Assembly (NCBI GenBank): GCA_030748415.1
Contig: JASMMA010000002.1
Coordinates: 124,001 to 188,000 of the forward strand
Direction of reading: 5' to 3'
Source: Planctomycetota bacterium
Lineage (GTDB): Bacteria; Planctomycetota; UBA1135
Length of the DNA: 64,000 nt
Each line of letters opens with the position of its first letter. Position 1 is the stretch's first letter. Shown one piece after another: positions 17,094 to 24,765 of this stretch. A program made the translations under genes and the position numbers. Below the pieces are notes generated by a model. That model did no database searches. It worked only from the letters and a program-made list of their open reading frames with translations, and was not told the DNA's origin.

Positions 17094-18287
17094 ATGCCCA
17101 TGCCCGCTTCCCCAGTTGTCATCGTTAGCGCCCTTCGTACGCCCATAGGGCGCTACATGGGAGGGCTCGCCACCCAGTCTGCAGTTGACTTGGGTGAAGT
17201 CGCCGCTCGGGGTGCTTTGAATGCTGCTGGTCTTGAAGGCCCAGAAGTTGATGTGCTTTATTTTGGGCACGGCCGCCAGGCCGGCTGCGGACCCAACCCC
17301 GCCCGCCAGGTAGCTCTTCGTGCAGGCCTTTCCGACTCGTCCTCAGCCGCGACCATCAACCAAGCATGTGCTTCAGGATTGAAATCCATCCAACTTGCTG
17401 CTGACGATATCGCTTTTGGTCGAACCAAAATAGCATTGGCAGGCGGAATGGAATCCATGTCTCGGTTGCCGTTTATTTTGGACAAAATGCGCTCGGGCTA
17501 TCGCCTTGGGCACTCCAAGGTTGTGGATTTGATGTACCAAGACGGTTTCCTCTGCCCAGTATCTGAAATGATCATGGGGGAGACCGCCGAACTACTCGCA
17601 CAAGAACGGAGCATCACCCGTGAAGAACAAGATTCTTTTGCGATTCAGAGCCAACAACGCGCTGGGGCCGCAATTGAATCTGGGCGCATGGCTGAAGAGA
17701 TTACTCCTGTCACAATATCCAGCCGAAAGGGAGACACGGTTGCTAATAGCGATGAGCATCCACGACCCGGTGCACAGTTTGAAAAGCTAGCCAAGTTGCC
17801 GGCCGTTTTTGATTCGGAAAAGGGAACCGTAACCGCTGGGAATTCTTCTGGAATCACAGATGGCGCCGCAGCTCTTGTGTTGATGGCCGCCGAGGAAGCC
17901 GAACGCCGTGGCTTAAACCCATTGGCCAGTTTCTCCGCGAGCCATGTTTGCGGAACGGACCCAAAGCGAATGGGGATGGGCCCTGTGCCTGCAACGGCCG
18001 CTTTGATGGAGCAGACCGGCCTTGGCTGGGATGATTTCGACCTAGTCGAACTGAACGAGGCCTTCGCTGCTCAGGTTTTGGCATGCCTACAAGAAATGCC
18101 CATTGAACAAGAGCGCCTGAATGTGAACGGCGGCTCTATTGCTCTTGGACATCCCATCGGGATGACCGGTGCCCGCTTTGTGGTCACCCTTCTTCACGAA
18201 ATGCGGCGCCGCAATTCCAAACGCGGCCTCGCCACACTCTGTGTTTCCGGCGGTCAAGGAATGTCTGCCGTCTTCGAACGAAACTAA
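17094..18287 (+). CDS. thiolase (acetyl-CoA acetyltransferase family)
   Basis: The 397-residue protein catalyses either condensation of two acetyl-CoA or thiolytic cleavage of 3-ketoacyl-CoA. The nucleophile Cys92 is in NQACASGLKSI. The family motifs GGMESMS, NSSGITDGAAA, ELNEAFAAQ, GGSIALGHPIGMTGAR (active His) and CVSGGQG (second active Cys) are all present, so it should be active. It is the first gene of a plus-strand run with two prolyl isomerases, an enoyl-CoA hydratase and a second thiolase. This suggests fatty-acid or ketone-body metabolism; the substrate length cannot be told. Confidence 0.93.
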   Translation: MPMPASPVVIVSALRTPIGRYMGGLATQSAVDLGEVAARGALNAAGLEGPEVDVLYFGHGRQAGCGPNPARQVALRAGLSDSSSAATINQACASGLKSIQLAADDIAFGRTKIALAGGMESMSRLPFILDKMRSGYRLGHSKVVDLMYQDGFLCPVSEMIMGETAELLAQERSITREEQDSFAIQSQQRAGAAIESGRMAEEITPVTISSRKGDTVANSDEHPRPGAQFEKLAKLPAVFDSEKGTVTAGNSSGITDGAAALVLMAAEEAERRGLNPLASFSASHVCGTDPKRMGMGPVPATAALMEQTGLGWDDFDLVELNEAFAAQVLACLQEMPIEQERLNVNGGSIALGHPIGMTGARFVVTLLHEMRRRNSKRGLATLCVSGGQGMSAVFERN

Positions 18288-19693
18288 TGAACAAAAACAT
18301 AATTTTTCTTTCTCTTCTTCTAAGCGCCTGCACAAATGGTGCCGATGACTCTTCGAACACAAGCCGCCGCCGAAGTTCAGAGCAACCTGGTGTTTTGCGA
18401 GAAGCTTCTGCCGAAGAGGGTGCAGCTGCATTCGCAGCATCTAAAGCTGCTGCAAAAGCTACCTCTGAGCAGGCCGCCGCAAAACAGGCAACCGAACAAA
18501 TTGCCACACCTCCGGCTTCTTTGATTCCTGCCGAACCTTGGGTACCTAAGCGCGAGCCTCAGTTCCATTTCGAGCCGGAAGGCGCTGTCTCGGATGCCGA
18601 CCTAGGAAATTACTGGGTCGAAATGTCCTGCTCTGTGGATGGAAAAGATGTCGGCAAAATGACATTCGAATTTTGGCCCGAAAAGGCACCCATCACTGTG
18701 CGGAACTTTTTGCGTTACTGTGATGAAGGCTTTTATGACGGGACCGGATTTCACCGAGTATTGCGAGATTTTATGATTCAAGGTGGTGACCCAACTGGAA
18801 CTGGTGGGGGCGATGGACCTTATGGAAACATCAAGGGTGAATTTTCCGAAGAAAAACCATGGGAACATCACTATGGCGTTCTATCAATGGCTCGAAGCCA
18901 ATCAGAGGACAGTGCTTCTTGCCAGTTCTTTGTGATTTGCGCTGAAAGTGGGAGTGTTTGGAACTTGGATGGAAAATATGCCAGCTTTGGAATGATGACT
19001 TCAGGTGTGAACACGCTAGAAGGACTTGCTTCGACGAAAACTATTCCAGATGGTCGGGAAAATTCAAAGCCACTTTCCAAACTGGTAATCGAAAGTGCTG
19101 TTGTCCATGAAGGAGAAGCTCCTCGTGGCGAAATCATTGAGAGGCCTCAACCCGACTTTGGCGACGAGCCTGCCAGTGTTGTAGTTCAACATTGTTTGGT
19201 TTCTTTCAAAGATGCAAACCCAGCCATTAAGGCTGAACGCAGCAAGGAAGAAGCGATTGCACTTGCAAACGAAGTTGCCGAACGCGCACGGAAAGGCGAA
19301 GACTTTAGTGCTCTTGTTCGTGAGTTCTCAGCCGACCCTGTTCGTCCCGGCGATACCCAACCCGGCGTTTATGCTCTTCTTAATACTGGGGCATTTGATA
19401 CGGCCTTTGAACGAGCTAACTACGAAGCCAGCAAAAAGTGGCAAAAGGCGAACGAAGATTTTCGTTCTCGGCAGGCGAAGGGCGAGATTGATCAAAAAGA
19501 AATGATGGATGCTATGCAAAAGCTCCGTGAAGAATTAATGGCTTCGATGCCCCCGCGCTCTGCGCCACGGGAGCAAATGGTTGCAGGTTTTTCCCGCACC
19601 GCATTCTCTCTCAAAGTGGGAGAAGTCGGAATCTGTGAATTCCATCCACAGGATTCCAAATTTGGTTACCACGTAATGAAACGACTCAAGTAA
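18287..19693 (+). CDS. lipoprotein with cyclophilin and parvulin-type prolyl isomerase domains
   Basis: The 468-residue protein has lipobox LLSAC (Cys15), an Ala/Ser/Gln-rich linker to about residue 80, a cyclophilin domain (about 105-290) and a PpiC-like domain (about 300-467). Cyclophilin motifs are VRNFLRYCDEGFYDGTGFHRV, FMIQGGDPTGTGGG, GVLSMARS and ASCQFFV. The parvulin half shows VVVQHCLVSF, EDFSALVREFSADP and a C-terminal GYHVMKRL. It should act as a lipid-anchored extracytoplasmic folding factor. The start overlaps the thiolase stop by one base (TAATG). Fusion of two unrelated isomerase folds is uncommon. A separate cyclophilin gene follows two bases after the stop. Confidence 0.85.
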   Translation: MNKNIIFLSLLLSACTNGADDSSNTSRRRSSEQPGVLREASAEEGAAAFAASKAAAKATSEQAAAKQATEQIATPPASLIPAEPWVPKREPQFHFEPEGAVSDADLGNYWVEMSCSVDGKDVGKMTFEFWPEKAPITVRNFLRYCDEGFYDGTGFHRVLRDFMIQGGDPTGTGGGDGPYGNIKGEFSEEKPWEHHYGVLSMARSQSEDSASCQFFVICAESGSVWNLDGKYASFGMMTSGVNTLEGLASTKTIPDGRENSKPLSKLVIESAVVHEGEAPRGEIIERPQPDFGDEPASVVVQHCLVSFKDANPAIKAERSKEEAIALANEVAERARKGEDFSALVREFSADPVRPGDTQPGVYALLNTGAFDTAFERANYEASKKWQKANEDFRSRQAKGEIDQKEMMDAMQKLREELMASMPPRSAPREQMVAGFSRTAFSLKVGEVGICEFHPQDSKFGYHVMKRLK

Positions 19694-19695
19694 AC

Positions 19696-20238
19696 ATGAC
19701 TGACTACAACGAATACGAAAACTCACAACTCGAAAACCTTTGCGTGGATATTGAGGTCGCCGTTGGCGACCGCGATTGCGGCACAATCACTATTGAGTTC
19801 TGGCCATCCGCAGCACCCACCACTGTGCGAAACTTTCTTCGCTATGCAAGCGAAGGGTTTTACGACGGTAAGAATTTCCATCGCGTGATTTCTGGTTTTA
19901 TGATTCAAGGCGGATGCCCACTTGGAACTGGAACGGGTTCAGGCGACTACGGGATGATTCCAGGCGAGTTCAATTCGGACAAGCAATACACTCACTGTCG
20001 TGGAGTGATTTCTATGGCCCGCTCGCAGGATCCCAACTCTGCATCGTGCCAGTTTTTCATCTGCCACGGGGACGCTGATTTTCTTGATAACCAGTACGCG
20101 GCCTTTGGTGCCATGATTGATGGTGATAGCGCACTCGACGCTGTTGCTGCCGTTCAGACAACTGGAGCGGAGAACAGCACTCCTGTTGAAAAATGTACCA
20201 TTAAGAAAATGTCCGTTCGAGAAAAGGCAACAGCATGA
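19696..20238 (+). CDS. cyclophilin-type peptidyl-prolyl isomerase
   Basis: A 180-residue single-domain cyclophilin without a signal peptide, so probably cytoplasmic. The motifs are VRNFLRYASEGFYDGKNFHRV, FMIQGGCPLGTGTG, GVISMARSQDPNSASCQFFIC and YAAFGAMIDG. The catalytic Arg region (FHRV) and Gln (FMIQGG) are kept. It is closely similar to the cyclophilin half of the upstream lipoprotein, so the two probably arose by duplication. The stop overlaps the enoyl-CoA hydratase start by 4 bp (ATGA). Confidence 0.92.
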   Translation: MTDYNEYENSQLENLCVDIEVAVGDRDCGTITIEFWPSAAPTTVRNFLRYASEGFYDGKNFHRVISGFMIQGGCPLGTGTGSGDYGMIPGEFNSDKQYTHCRGVISMARSQDPNSASCQFFICHGDADFLDNQYAAFGAMIDGDSALDAVAAVQTTGAENSTPVEKCTIKKMSVREKATA

Positions 20239-21041
20239 CTCCAGAAATCGAACAAGAATTGTCCGAAGAAAAGGAAGTCGTTTCTTTAGAAATTTGGAGC
20301 GACGGTGTTGCTCGCCTCACGATTGAGCGCGAAGAAGCTCTGAATGCTTTGAATCTTGAAACACTGCTATCTCTTCGGGACGCAATCATTGATTGTGCAG
20401 AATCCGATGATGTAAAAGTAGTGGTTCTTACAGGGAGCGGAACCAAGGCATTTGTAGCAGGCGCTGACATTTCGGAGATGAAGGACATGACTCCTTTGGA
20501 AGCGCGTGATTTTAGTCACCTTGGGCAAGACACATTTGCCACGATTGAAGCTTGTCCCAAGCCTGTAATTGCTATGGTGAATGGCTTTGCTTTAGGTGGG
20601 GGACTTGAGTTGGCAATGGCTTGTCATTTGCGCGTCGCTTCAACCAAAGCAAAGCTTGGTCTTCCGGAAACAAGCTTGGGCCTGATTCCTGGCTTTGGTG
20701 GAACCCAACGCCTAGCTCAGATTGCCGGCGCAGGTGTGGCCCGCGAATGGGTTTTAAGTGCCGACATGTTCAGTGCCGAAGAAGCCCATCGAGTAGGTGT
20801 GGTGAATCGTTTGGCCGAACCCGAAAACCTGGAAGAAGAGACCCTCAATCTAGCCCACACTCTCGTGTCTCGTGGTTCTCTTGCTATGAAAACCGCAAAC
20901 GAAGTCATTCGCTTTGGCCTTGAAGTTGGCCAATCCGAAGGTGAAGCCTCCGAAGCCGACAACTTCGCCCTCCTCTTTTCAAACGAGGAAGCCCGAGAAG
21001 GCCTCGCAGCATTCACCGAAAAACGCAAACCCAACTGGTAG
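20235..21041 (+). CDS. enoyl-CoA hydratase/isomerase (crotonase) family protein
   Basis: The 268-residue protein has the crotonase fold. GAGTKAF-type CoA loop residues read GSGTKAFVAGADISEM (oxyanion hole), then GFALGGGLELAMACHLRVAS and KLGLPETSLGLIPGFGGTQRL with the two catalytic-region glutamates. The likely reaction is hydration of trans-2-enoyl-CoA in beta-oxidation, fitting the thiolases on either side. It overlaps the cyclophilin gene by 4 bp. Its stop codon lies in an 11-bp tandem duplication just before a decayed REP-like repeat. Confidence 0.92.
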   Translation: MTPEIEQELSEEKEVVSLEIWSDGVARLTIEREEALNALNLETLLSLRDAIIDCAESDDVKVVVLTGSGTKAFVAGADISEMKDMTPLEARDFSHLGQDTFATIEACPKPVIAMVNGFALGGGLELAMACHLRVASTKAKLGLPETSLGLIPGFGGTQRLAQIAGAGVAREWVLSADMFSAEEAHRVGVVNRLAEPENLEEETLNLAHTLVSRGSLAMKTANEVIRFGLEVGQSEGEASEADNFALLFSNEEAREGLAAFTEKRKPNW

Positions 21042-21100
21042 CAATACCGTAGCAATACCGAACCCGACCCTTTTTACCGAGAAAAAATACCCCGACTCAA
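21039..21100 (+). repeat. 11-bp tandem duplication plus decayed REP-like half element
   Basis: The 11 bases at 21039-21049 (TAGCAATACCG) are repeated directly at 21050-21060; the first copy contains the TAG stop of the hydratase gene. From 21060 to about 21100 the sequence (GAACCCGACCC ..., then a GAAAAAATA spacer and CCCGACTCAA) aligns with the first half of the palindromic element found intact at 49650-49734. The second arm is not recognisable. It lies in the 74-bp gap before the second thiolase gene. Confidence 0.55.
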
Positions 21101-21115
21101 TCGGGCTCCATTCCC

Positions 21116-22315
21116 ATGGATAAAAACCTAGTAATTGTTGGCGGTGCACGCACTGCCATGGCCGAGTATGTCGGAACCCCCGGATACGGCATGTTCAAGA
21201 AGCTTTCGGCGCTGGAGCTTGGCGCCATTGCCGCAAAGGGCGCTCTCCAGAAATCGGGCGTTGCCCCGGAGCAGATTGACCATGTGGTGATGGGTAATGC
21301 TCTTCAAACGAGCGCCGACGCCTTGTACGGTGCTCGCCATGTAGGCTTGAAGGCAGGAATCCCAATCGAAACCCCAGCTCTTACCGTAAACCGGCTCTGC
21401 GGGTCCGGAATTCAGTCCGTTGTGGATGCCGCTCAGCAAATCCTTTGCGGCGACTCTGAAGTTGTGTTGGCGGGCGGAATGGAAAGTATGTCCCAAGCAC
21501 CGCATGTTATTCGCGGAGCACGGGAAGGGATGCGCTTTGGAATGCCCCCTCAAATCGAAGATTCACTATTCGCCAGCTTGATGGACACCCACTGTGGTTT
21601 TTACATGGCTCAAACTGCTGAGAACCTCGCAAAGGAATACAGCGTGAGTCGTGAAGAGCAAGATGAGTTTGCGTTCCGTTCTCATCAACTTGGTTCCGCT
21701 GCTGTTCAAAACGGATTGTTCGCCGACGAAATCGTTCCCGTCACCGTTAAGAAAGGCCGTAATGAAATTGTTGTGGACACTGATGACCATATCAAACCGG
21801 ACACTTCCCTCGAAGGACTTGGCAAGCTCCGTGCTGCCTTTGGAAAAGAAGGAACCGTAACGGCCGGAAACGCTTCTGGAATCGTGGACGGCGCCGCCGC
21901 CCTCATCATCACAACGGAAGAACGCGCCGCGTCCGAAGGCTGGACTGTTCGCGCGAAAATTCGTTCTTGGGGAGTAAGCGGCGTGAAGCCTGAGACCATG
22001 GGCTTTGGACCTGTTCCTTCCATTCAATCCGCTTGCGAAAAGGCATCCGTCTCAGTTTCTGATATCGATTACTTCGAAATTAACGAAGCATTTGCCGCAC
22101 AATACCTTGCTTGTGAAAAAGCTCTAGGGCTAGATCGCGACAAGTGCAATGTAAATGGCGGCGCGGTTGCCATCGGGCATCCCTTGGGCGCTACTGGAAC
22201 TCGCCTCCTTCTCACGCTGTGTCACCAACTTGAGCGCGGGGACAAAGCCTTGGGCATGGCTTCCGCCTGCATCGGCGGGGGCCAAGGCATCGCGATGCTT
22301 ATTGAGCGCGGCTAG
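21116..22315 (+). CDS. thiolase (acetyl-CoA acetyltransferase family)
   Basis: The 399-residue protein has the complete thiolase motif set: nucleophile Cys95 in NRLCGSGIQSV, GGMESMSQAP, NASGIVDGAAA, EINEAFAAQY, GGAVAIGHPLGATGTR with the active His, and CIGGGQG near the end. It differs clearly from the first thiolase upstream (about 17.1-18.3 kb), so the two may differ in chain-length or direction preference. The 3' end overlaps the convergent methyltransferase gene by 17 bp. Confidence 0.93.
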   Translation: MDKNLVIVGGARTAMAEYVGTPGYGMFKKLSALELGAIAAKGALQKSGVAPEQIDHVVMGNALQTSADALYGARHVGLKAGIPIETPALTVNRLCGSGIQSVVDAAQQILCGDSEVVLAGGMESMSQAPHVIRGAREGMRFGMPPQIEDSLFASLMDTHCGFYMAQTAENLAKEYSVSREEQDEFAFRSHQLGSAAVQNGLFADEIVPVTVKKGRNEIVVDTDDHIKPDTSLEGLGKLRAAFGKEGTVTAGNASGIVDGAAALIITTEERAASEGWTVRAKIRSWGVSGVKPETMGFGPVPSIQSACEKASVSVSDIDYFEINEAFAAQYLACEKALGLDRDKCNVNGGAVAIGHPLGATGTRLLLTLCHQLERGDKALGMASACIGGGQGIAMLIERG

Positions 22316-23216
22316 AAGGAGCCTTCGCAGTCACCCGCAGAATGTCCCCCAAGTTAATGGGGAAACTCAACCACTCGTTGAGTTTGCGTTTGGCCAGCCA
22401 TTGGCCTAGCGCTTCGATGGGCTTGAGTCTTAGGGACTTTCCCAAAACAATCAATAGCCGCGATGGATTCACTGTGCGACCGGGCGTGCACATTTTCTCA
22501 ACAGAAAACCCAGCCTTTACCAGCAAGGCGACCAGAGTTTTTTTTGTGAAAAAATAAAGATGCCAATTGTCAACAATATTTCGCTCGCGGCGACCAAGTA
22601 GTTTGAAACTCCAGGTGTCATAGCGAGGCGTTTCGATAATAAACATGCCTCCGGGTTTGAGCAGTTTTCGAATTTTGGAAAGTACTTCAAGCGGATCTTC
22701 AAGGTGTTCCACAACATGAAGTAGAAGCACGACATCAAAACTTTCTGACTCAAGATTTGCTTCACTCAAGATTTGAGTTCGAATGTCCAACTCAAAGGTC
22801 TCTCGACCATAGCGAGCTGCGTGGCCGTTGGGTTCCAGACCCATGCAATCCATGCCGCGAGTTTTCAGTTCGCCAAGTAAGGTGCCACTGCAACAACCTA
22901 TTTCGAGAACTTTTCCACCTGGGGCATGTTGAACGACATCTGAGAGGGCTGTTCGGTAATCACGAATCTGGGAATTTTGCCGCTCTAGACTGGATGGGCT
23001 CAGCTCCCAGCCTGCATCATCACCTTCGCCCCGTTCGCGGTAATCCTCAAGTTCAATCCGCTTCCGCGGGTGAACATAAAGCAGATCACAATCACAACAC
23101 CGAACAATTCGACCTTCCTGAGCCACGCCAGCCTCAAAAAGAACATCCCAGCGGTTGGCCCCGCATAGGTTGCAGGGTTGAGATGCTTCACTTGAGCTTG
23201 TTGCAGACGGGGACAT
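22299..23216 (-). CDS. class I SAM-dependent methyltransferase with N-terminal zinc-ribbon-like motif
   Basis: The 305-residue protein begins with a four-cysteine pattern (CNLCGA at residues 17-22, CCDCDLLYVHPR later) typical of methyltransferases with an N-terminal zinc finger that act on sugars or secondary metabolites. The SAM-binding motif I is VLEIGCCSGTLLGEL, followed by GLEPNG, FDVVLLLHVVEHLEDP and LLKPGGMFIIETP. The C-terminus has the YFFTKKTLVALLVKAGF segment of the Methyltransf_23 group. The substrate is unknown. It overlaps the thiolase gene tail to tail and is divergent from the YciI-like gene across 60 bp. Confidence 0.85.
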   Translation of the reverse strand: MSPSATSSSEASQPCNLCGANRWDVLFEAGVAQEGRIVRCCDCDLLYVHPRKRIELEDYRERGEGDDAGWELSPSSLERQNSQIRDYRTALSDVVQHAPGGKVLEIGCCSGTLLGELKTRGMDCMGLEPNGHAARYGRETFELDIRTQILSEANLESESFDVVLLLHVVEHLEDPLEVLSKIRKLLKPGGMFIIETPRYDTWSFKLLGRRERNIVDNWHLYFFTKKTLVALLVKAGFSVEKMCTPGRTVNPSRLLIVLGKSLRLKPIEALGQWLAKRKLNEWLSFPINLGDILRVTAKAPSSRAQ

Positions 23217-23276
23217 TCTGTCATTATTCCATGGCGCATCCTTGGGATTCGAGGATGGAATTCAGATAATCAAGCA

Positions 23277-23582
23277 ATGAGCCAAAATGAGGACCTCCGT
23301 TATGTCATTCTTCTCACCGCCGAAGAGGGCGTTGAAGTAAACGAAGAGCTGATTCGTGCACATGTTGCCCATCTAAAGCAACTGGAAGCACGCGGCGATT
23401 TAGAGTTCTGCGGCCCTTTTACAGATGGCACTGGTGGCATGGCAATTATTCGGGCGGAATCTATTGAAGCTGCATGCGCCATTGCCGAAGCGGATCCCTT
23501 TGTCGTGTCTGGCGCCCGAACCTATGACATTGGGGAGTTAGAAAAATCGCATTCCGGTAATAACCACTTAGGCATGGGCTAG
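23277..23582 (+). CDS. YciI-like protein
   Basis: A 101-residue protein of the YciI/dimeric alpha-beta barrel family: an N-terminal strand (YVILLTAEEGVEV), a helix with HVAHLKQLEARGDL, FCGPFTDGTGGMAII and AEADPFVVSGARTYDI. The HxxxL ... D-PF layout and length are typical. YciI homologues are small enzymes or accessory proteins of mostly unknown function. Its last four bases overlap the stop of the convergent NahK-like gene. Confidence 0.8.
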   Translation: MSQNEDLRYVILLTAEEGVEVNEELIRAHVAHLKQLEARGDLEFCGPFTDGTGGMAIIRAESIEAACAIAEADPFVVSGARTYDIGELEKSHSGNNHLGMG

Positions 23583-24637
23583 CTTCCAGCAAGAGCCTTC
23601 AATCCCTTCGCCAGTTTGAGTTGAACCCTTGCGCGGTCTAGGTTTTGTCCTGGTCGATTGATATTAAAATATCGGTTGCCGTTCAAGTGGTCTGTTAGAA
23701 ACCGAACCCCAAGCTCAAGAGCGATAATGAAACCGGAAATGGGCATAAGCTCCTTTTCTTTTTCCGTAAACATGCTTCCAACACCTTCTAGATAGCCGCG
23801 ATGAATAGCAGAACAAAGTGAAGAGTTAACTTGGACCTGTTCCAGGGCTTGTTCGTCTTCCTTTGCAAAGGAACACATACTCCGGAGCATGTCACCGTAG
23901 TCAAAAAGAGATGTCCCAGGCATTACGGTGTCCAAATCCACAACGCAAACGGCCTCCCCGGTTTTGGAATCTAAAAGGACATTTGAAATTTTTGCATCGT
24001 TGTGAACAACGCGCTGGGGGAGATCCCCAGATTCCAGATGAGCCATCAAAGTTCCCGCGACATCTTTGTGTTCCAAGATGTAACTTAAATCATCTTCCAC
24101 TTCTAGAAGAAGTTGCGAATCGGCCTTTGTTGCGATTGCCTCCAGAGTTCGAATTCGAGCAAGGGTGTCGTGGAATCCAGGAAGAACTTCGTGTAGTGGC
24201 GGGTTCGGTAGGTCGGCAAGAAGGCGCGCAAAGTGGCCAAATGCAAAAGCGGCAGCGTGAGCTTGGCGCTCATTTTCCACTTCCAATAATGCAGTAGTTT
24301 CTCCCATAAACGGATAAAGTCGCCAACAATCTCCTTCCGGGGTTTCGAGCCACGCTTCATTTTGTTTCGTGGGGATTAGATGAAGAAATGCCAAGCCAGG
24401 CGCCCGTACGGAAACGAACTCAGTAACACGCTGGACATTTTCCATGACTTTGGAAGGTTCTGGGAAAACACCGCCATTTACCTTTTGAAGGAGGAATCGC
24501 TTCCTTCCGTCAGGGCAGTGAAATTCCAGCAAAAAGGAGTCGTTGATATGCCCTCCCGTCCAAATATCTGCACCCACCAAATCTCCATCCACTAGGAAGG
24601 ATTGGGCGACAGTTTGGAGTTCAGGAGTGGGCAGCAT
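23579..24637 (-). CDS. N-acetylhexosamine 1-kinase-like phosphotransferase
   Basis: The 352-residue protein has an aminoglycoside-phosphotransferase/choline-kinase fold. The catalytic loop is VVHNDAKISNVLLD (residues 211-223) and the metal loop VVDLDTVMPGTSLFDYGDMLR (about 232-252). The HND-K ... NVL-D and DLDTVMPG ... D-GD-R combination, with GHINDSFLL and FLLQKVN near the N-terminus, matches NahK and its relatives (once called mucin desulfatase), which phosphorylate GlcNAc/GalNAc at C1. That would give salvage of hexosamine into nucleotide sugars. No sugar-nucleotide pathway gene is adjacent, so the substrate remains an inference. Confidence 0.8.
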   Translation of the reverse strand: MLPTPELQTVAQSFLVDGDLVGADIWTGGHINDSFLLEFHCPDGRKRFLLQKVNGGVFPEPSKVMENVQRVTEFVSVRAPGLAFLHLIPTKQNEAWLETPEGDCWRLYPFMGETTALLEVENERQAHAAAFAFGHFARLLADLPNPPLHEVLPGFHDTLARIRTLEAIATKADSQLLLEVEDDLSYILEHKDVAGTLMAHLESGDLPQRVVHNDAKISNVLLDSKTGEAVCVVDLDTVMPGTSLFDYGDMLRSMCSFAKEDEQALEQVQVNSSLCSAIHRGYLEGVGSMFTEKEKELMPISGFIIALELGVRFLTDHLNGNRYFNINRPGQNLDRARVQLKLAKGLKALAGS

Positions 24638-24765
24638 TGGGTTTGGGGATTCTACTGCCAGAATTCGTGGAAAAAATTTCAGGAAAGCGGGACAGGTTGC
24701 CAGAAAGAAGGGCAGAGGACCGCCTCGGTTTCAGCCTCCCTGTTGACCCCACCACTGACCTCACA

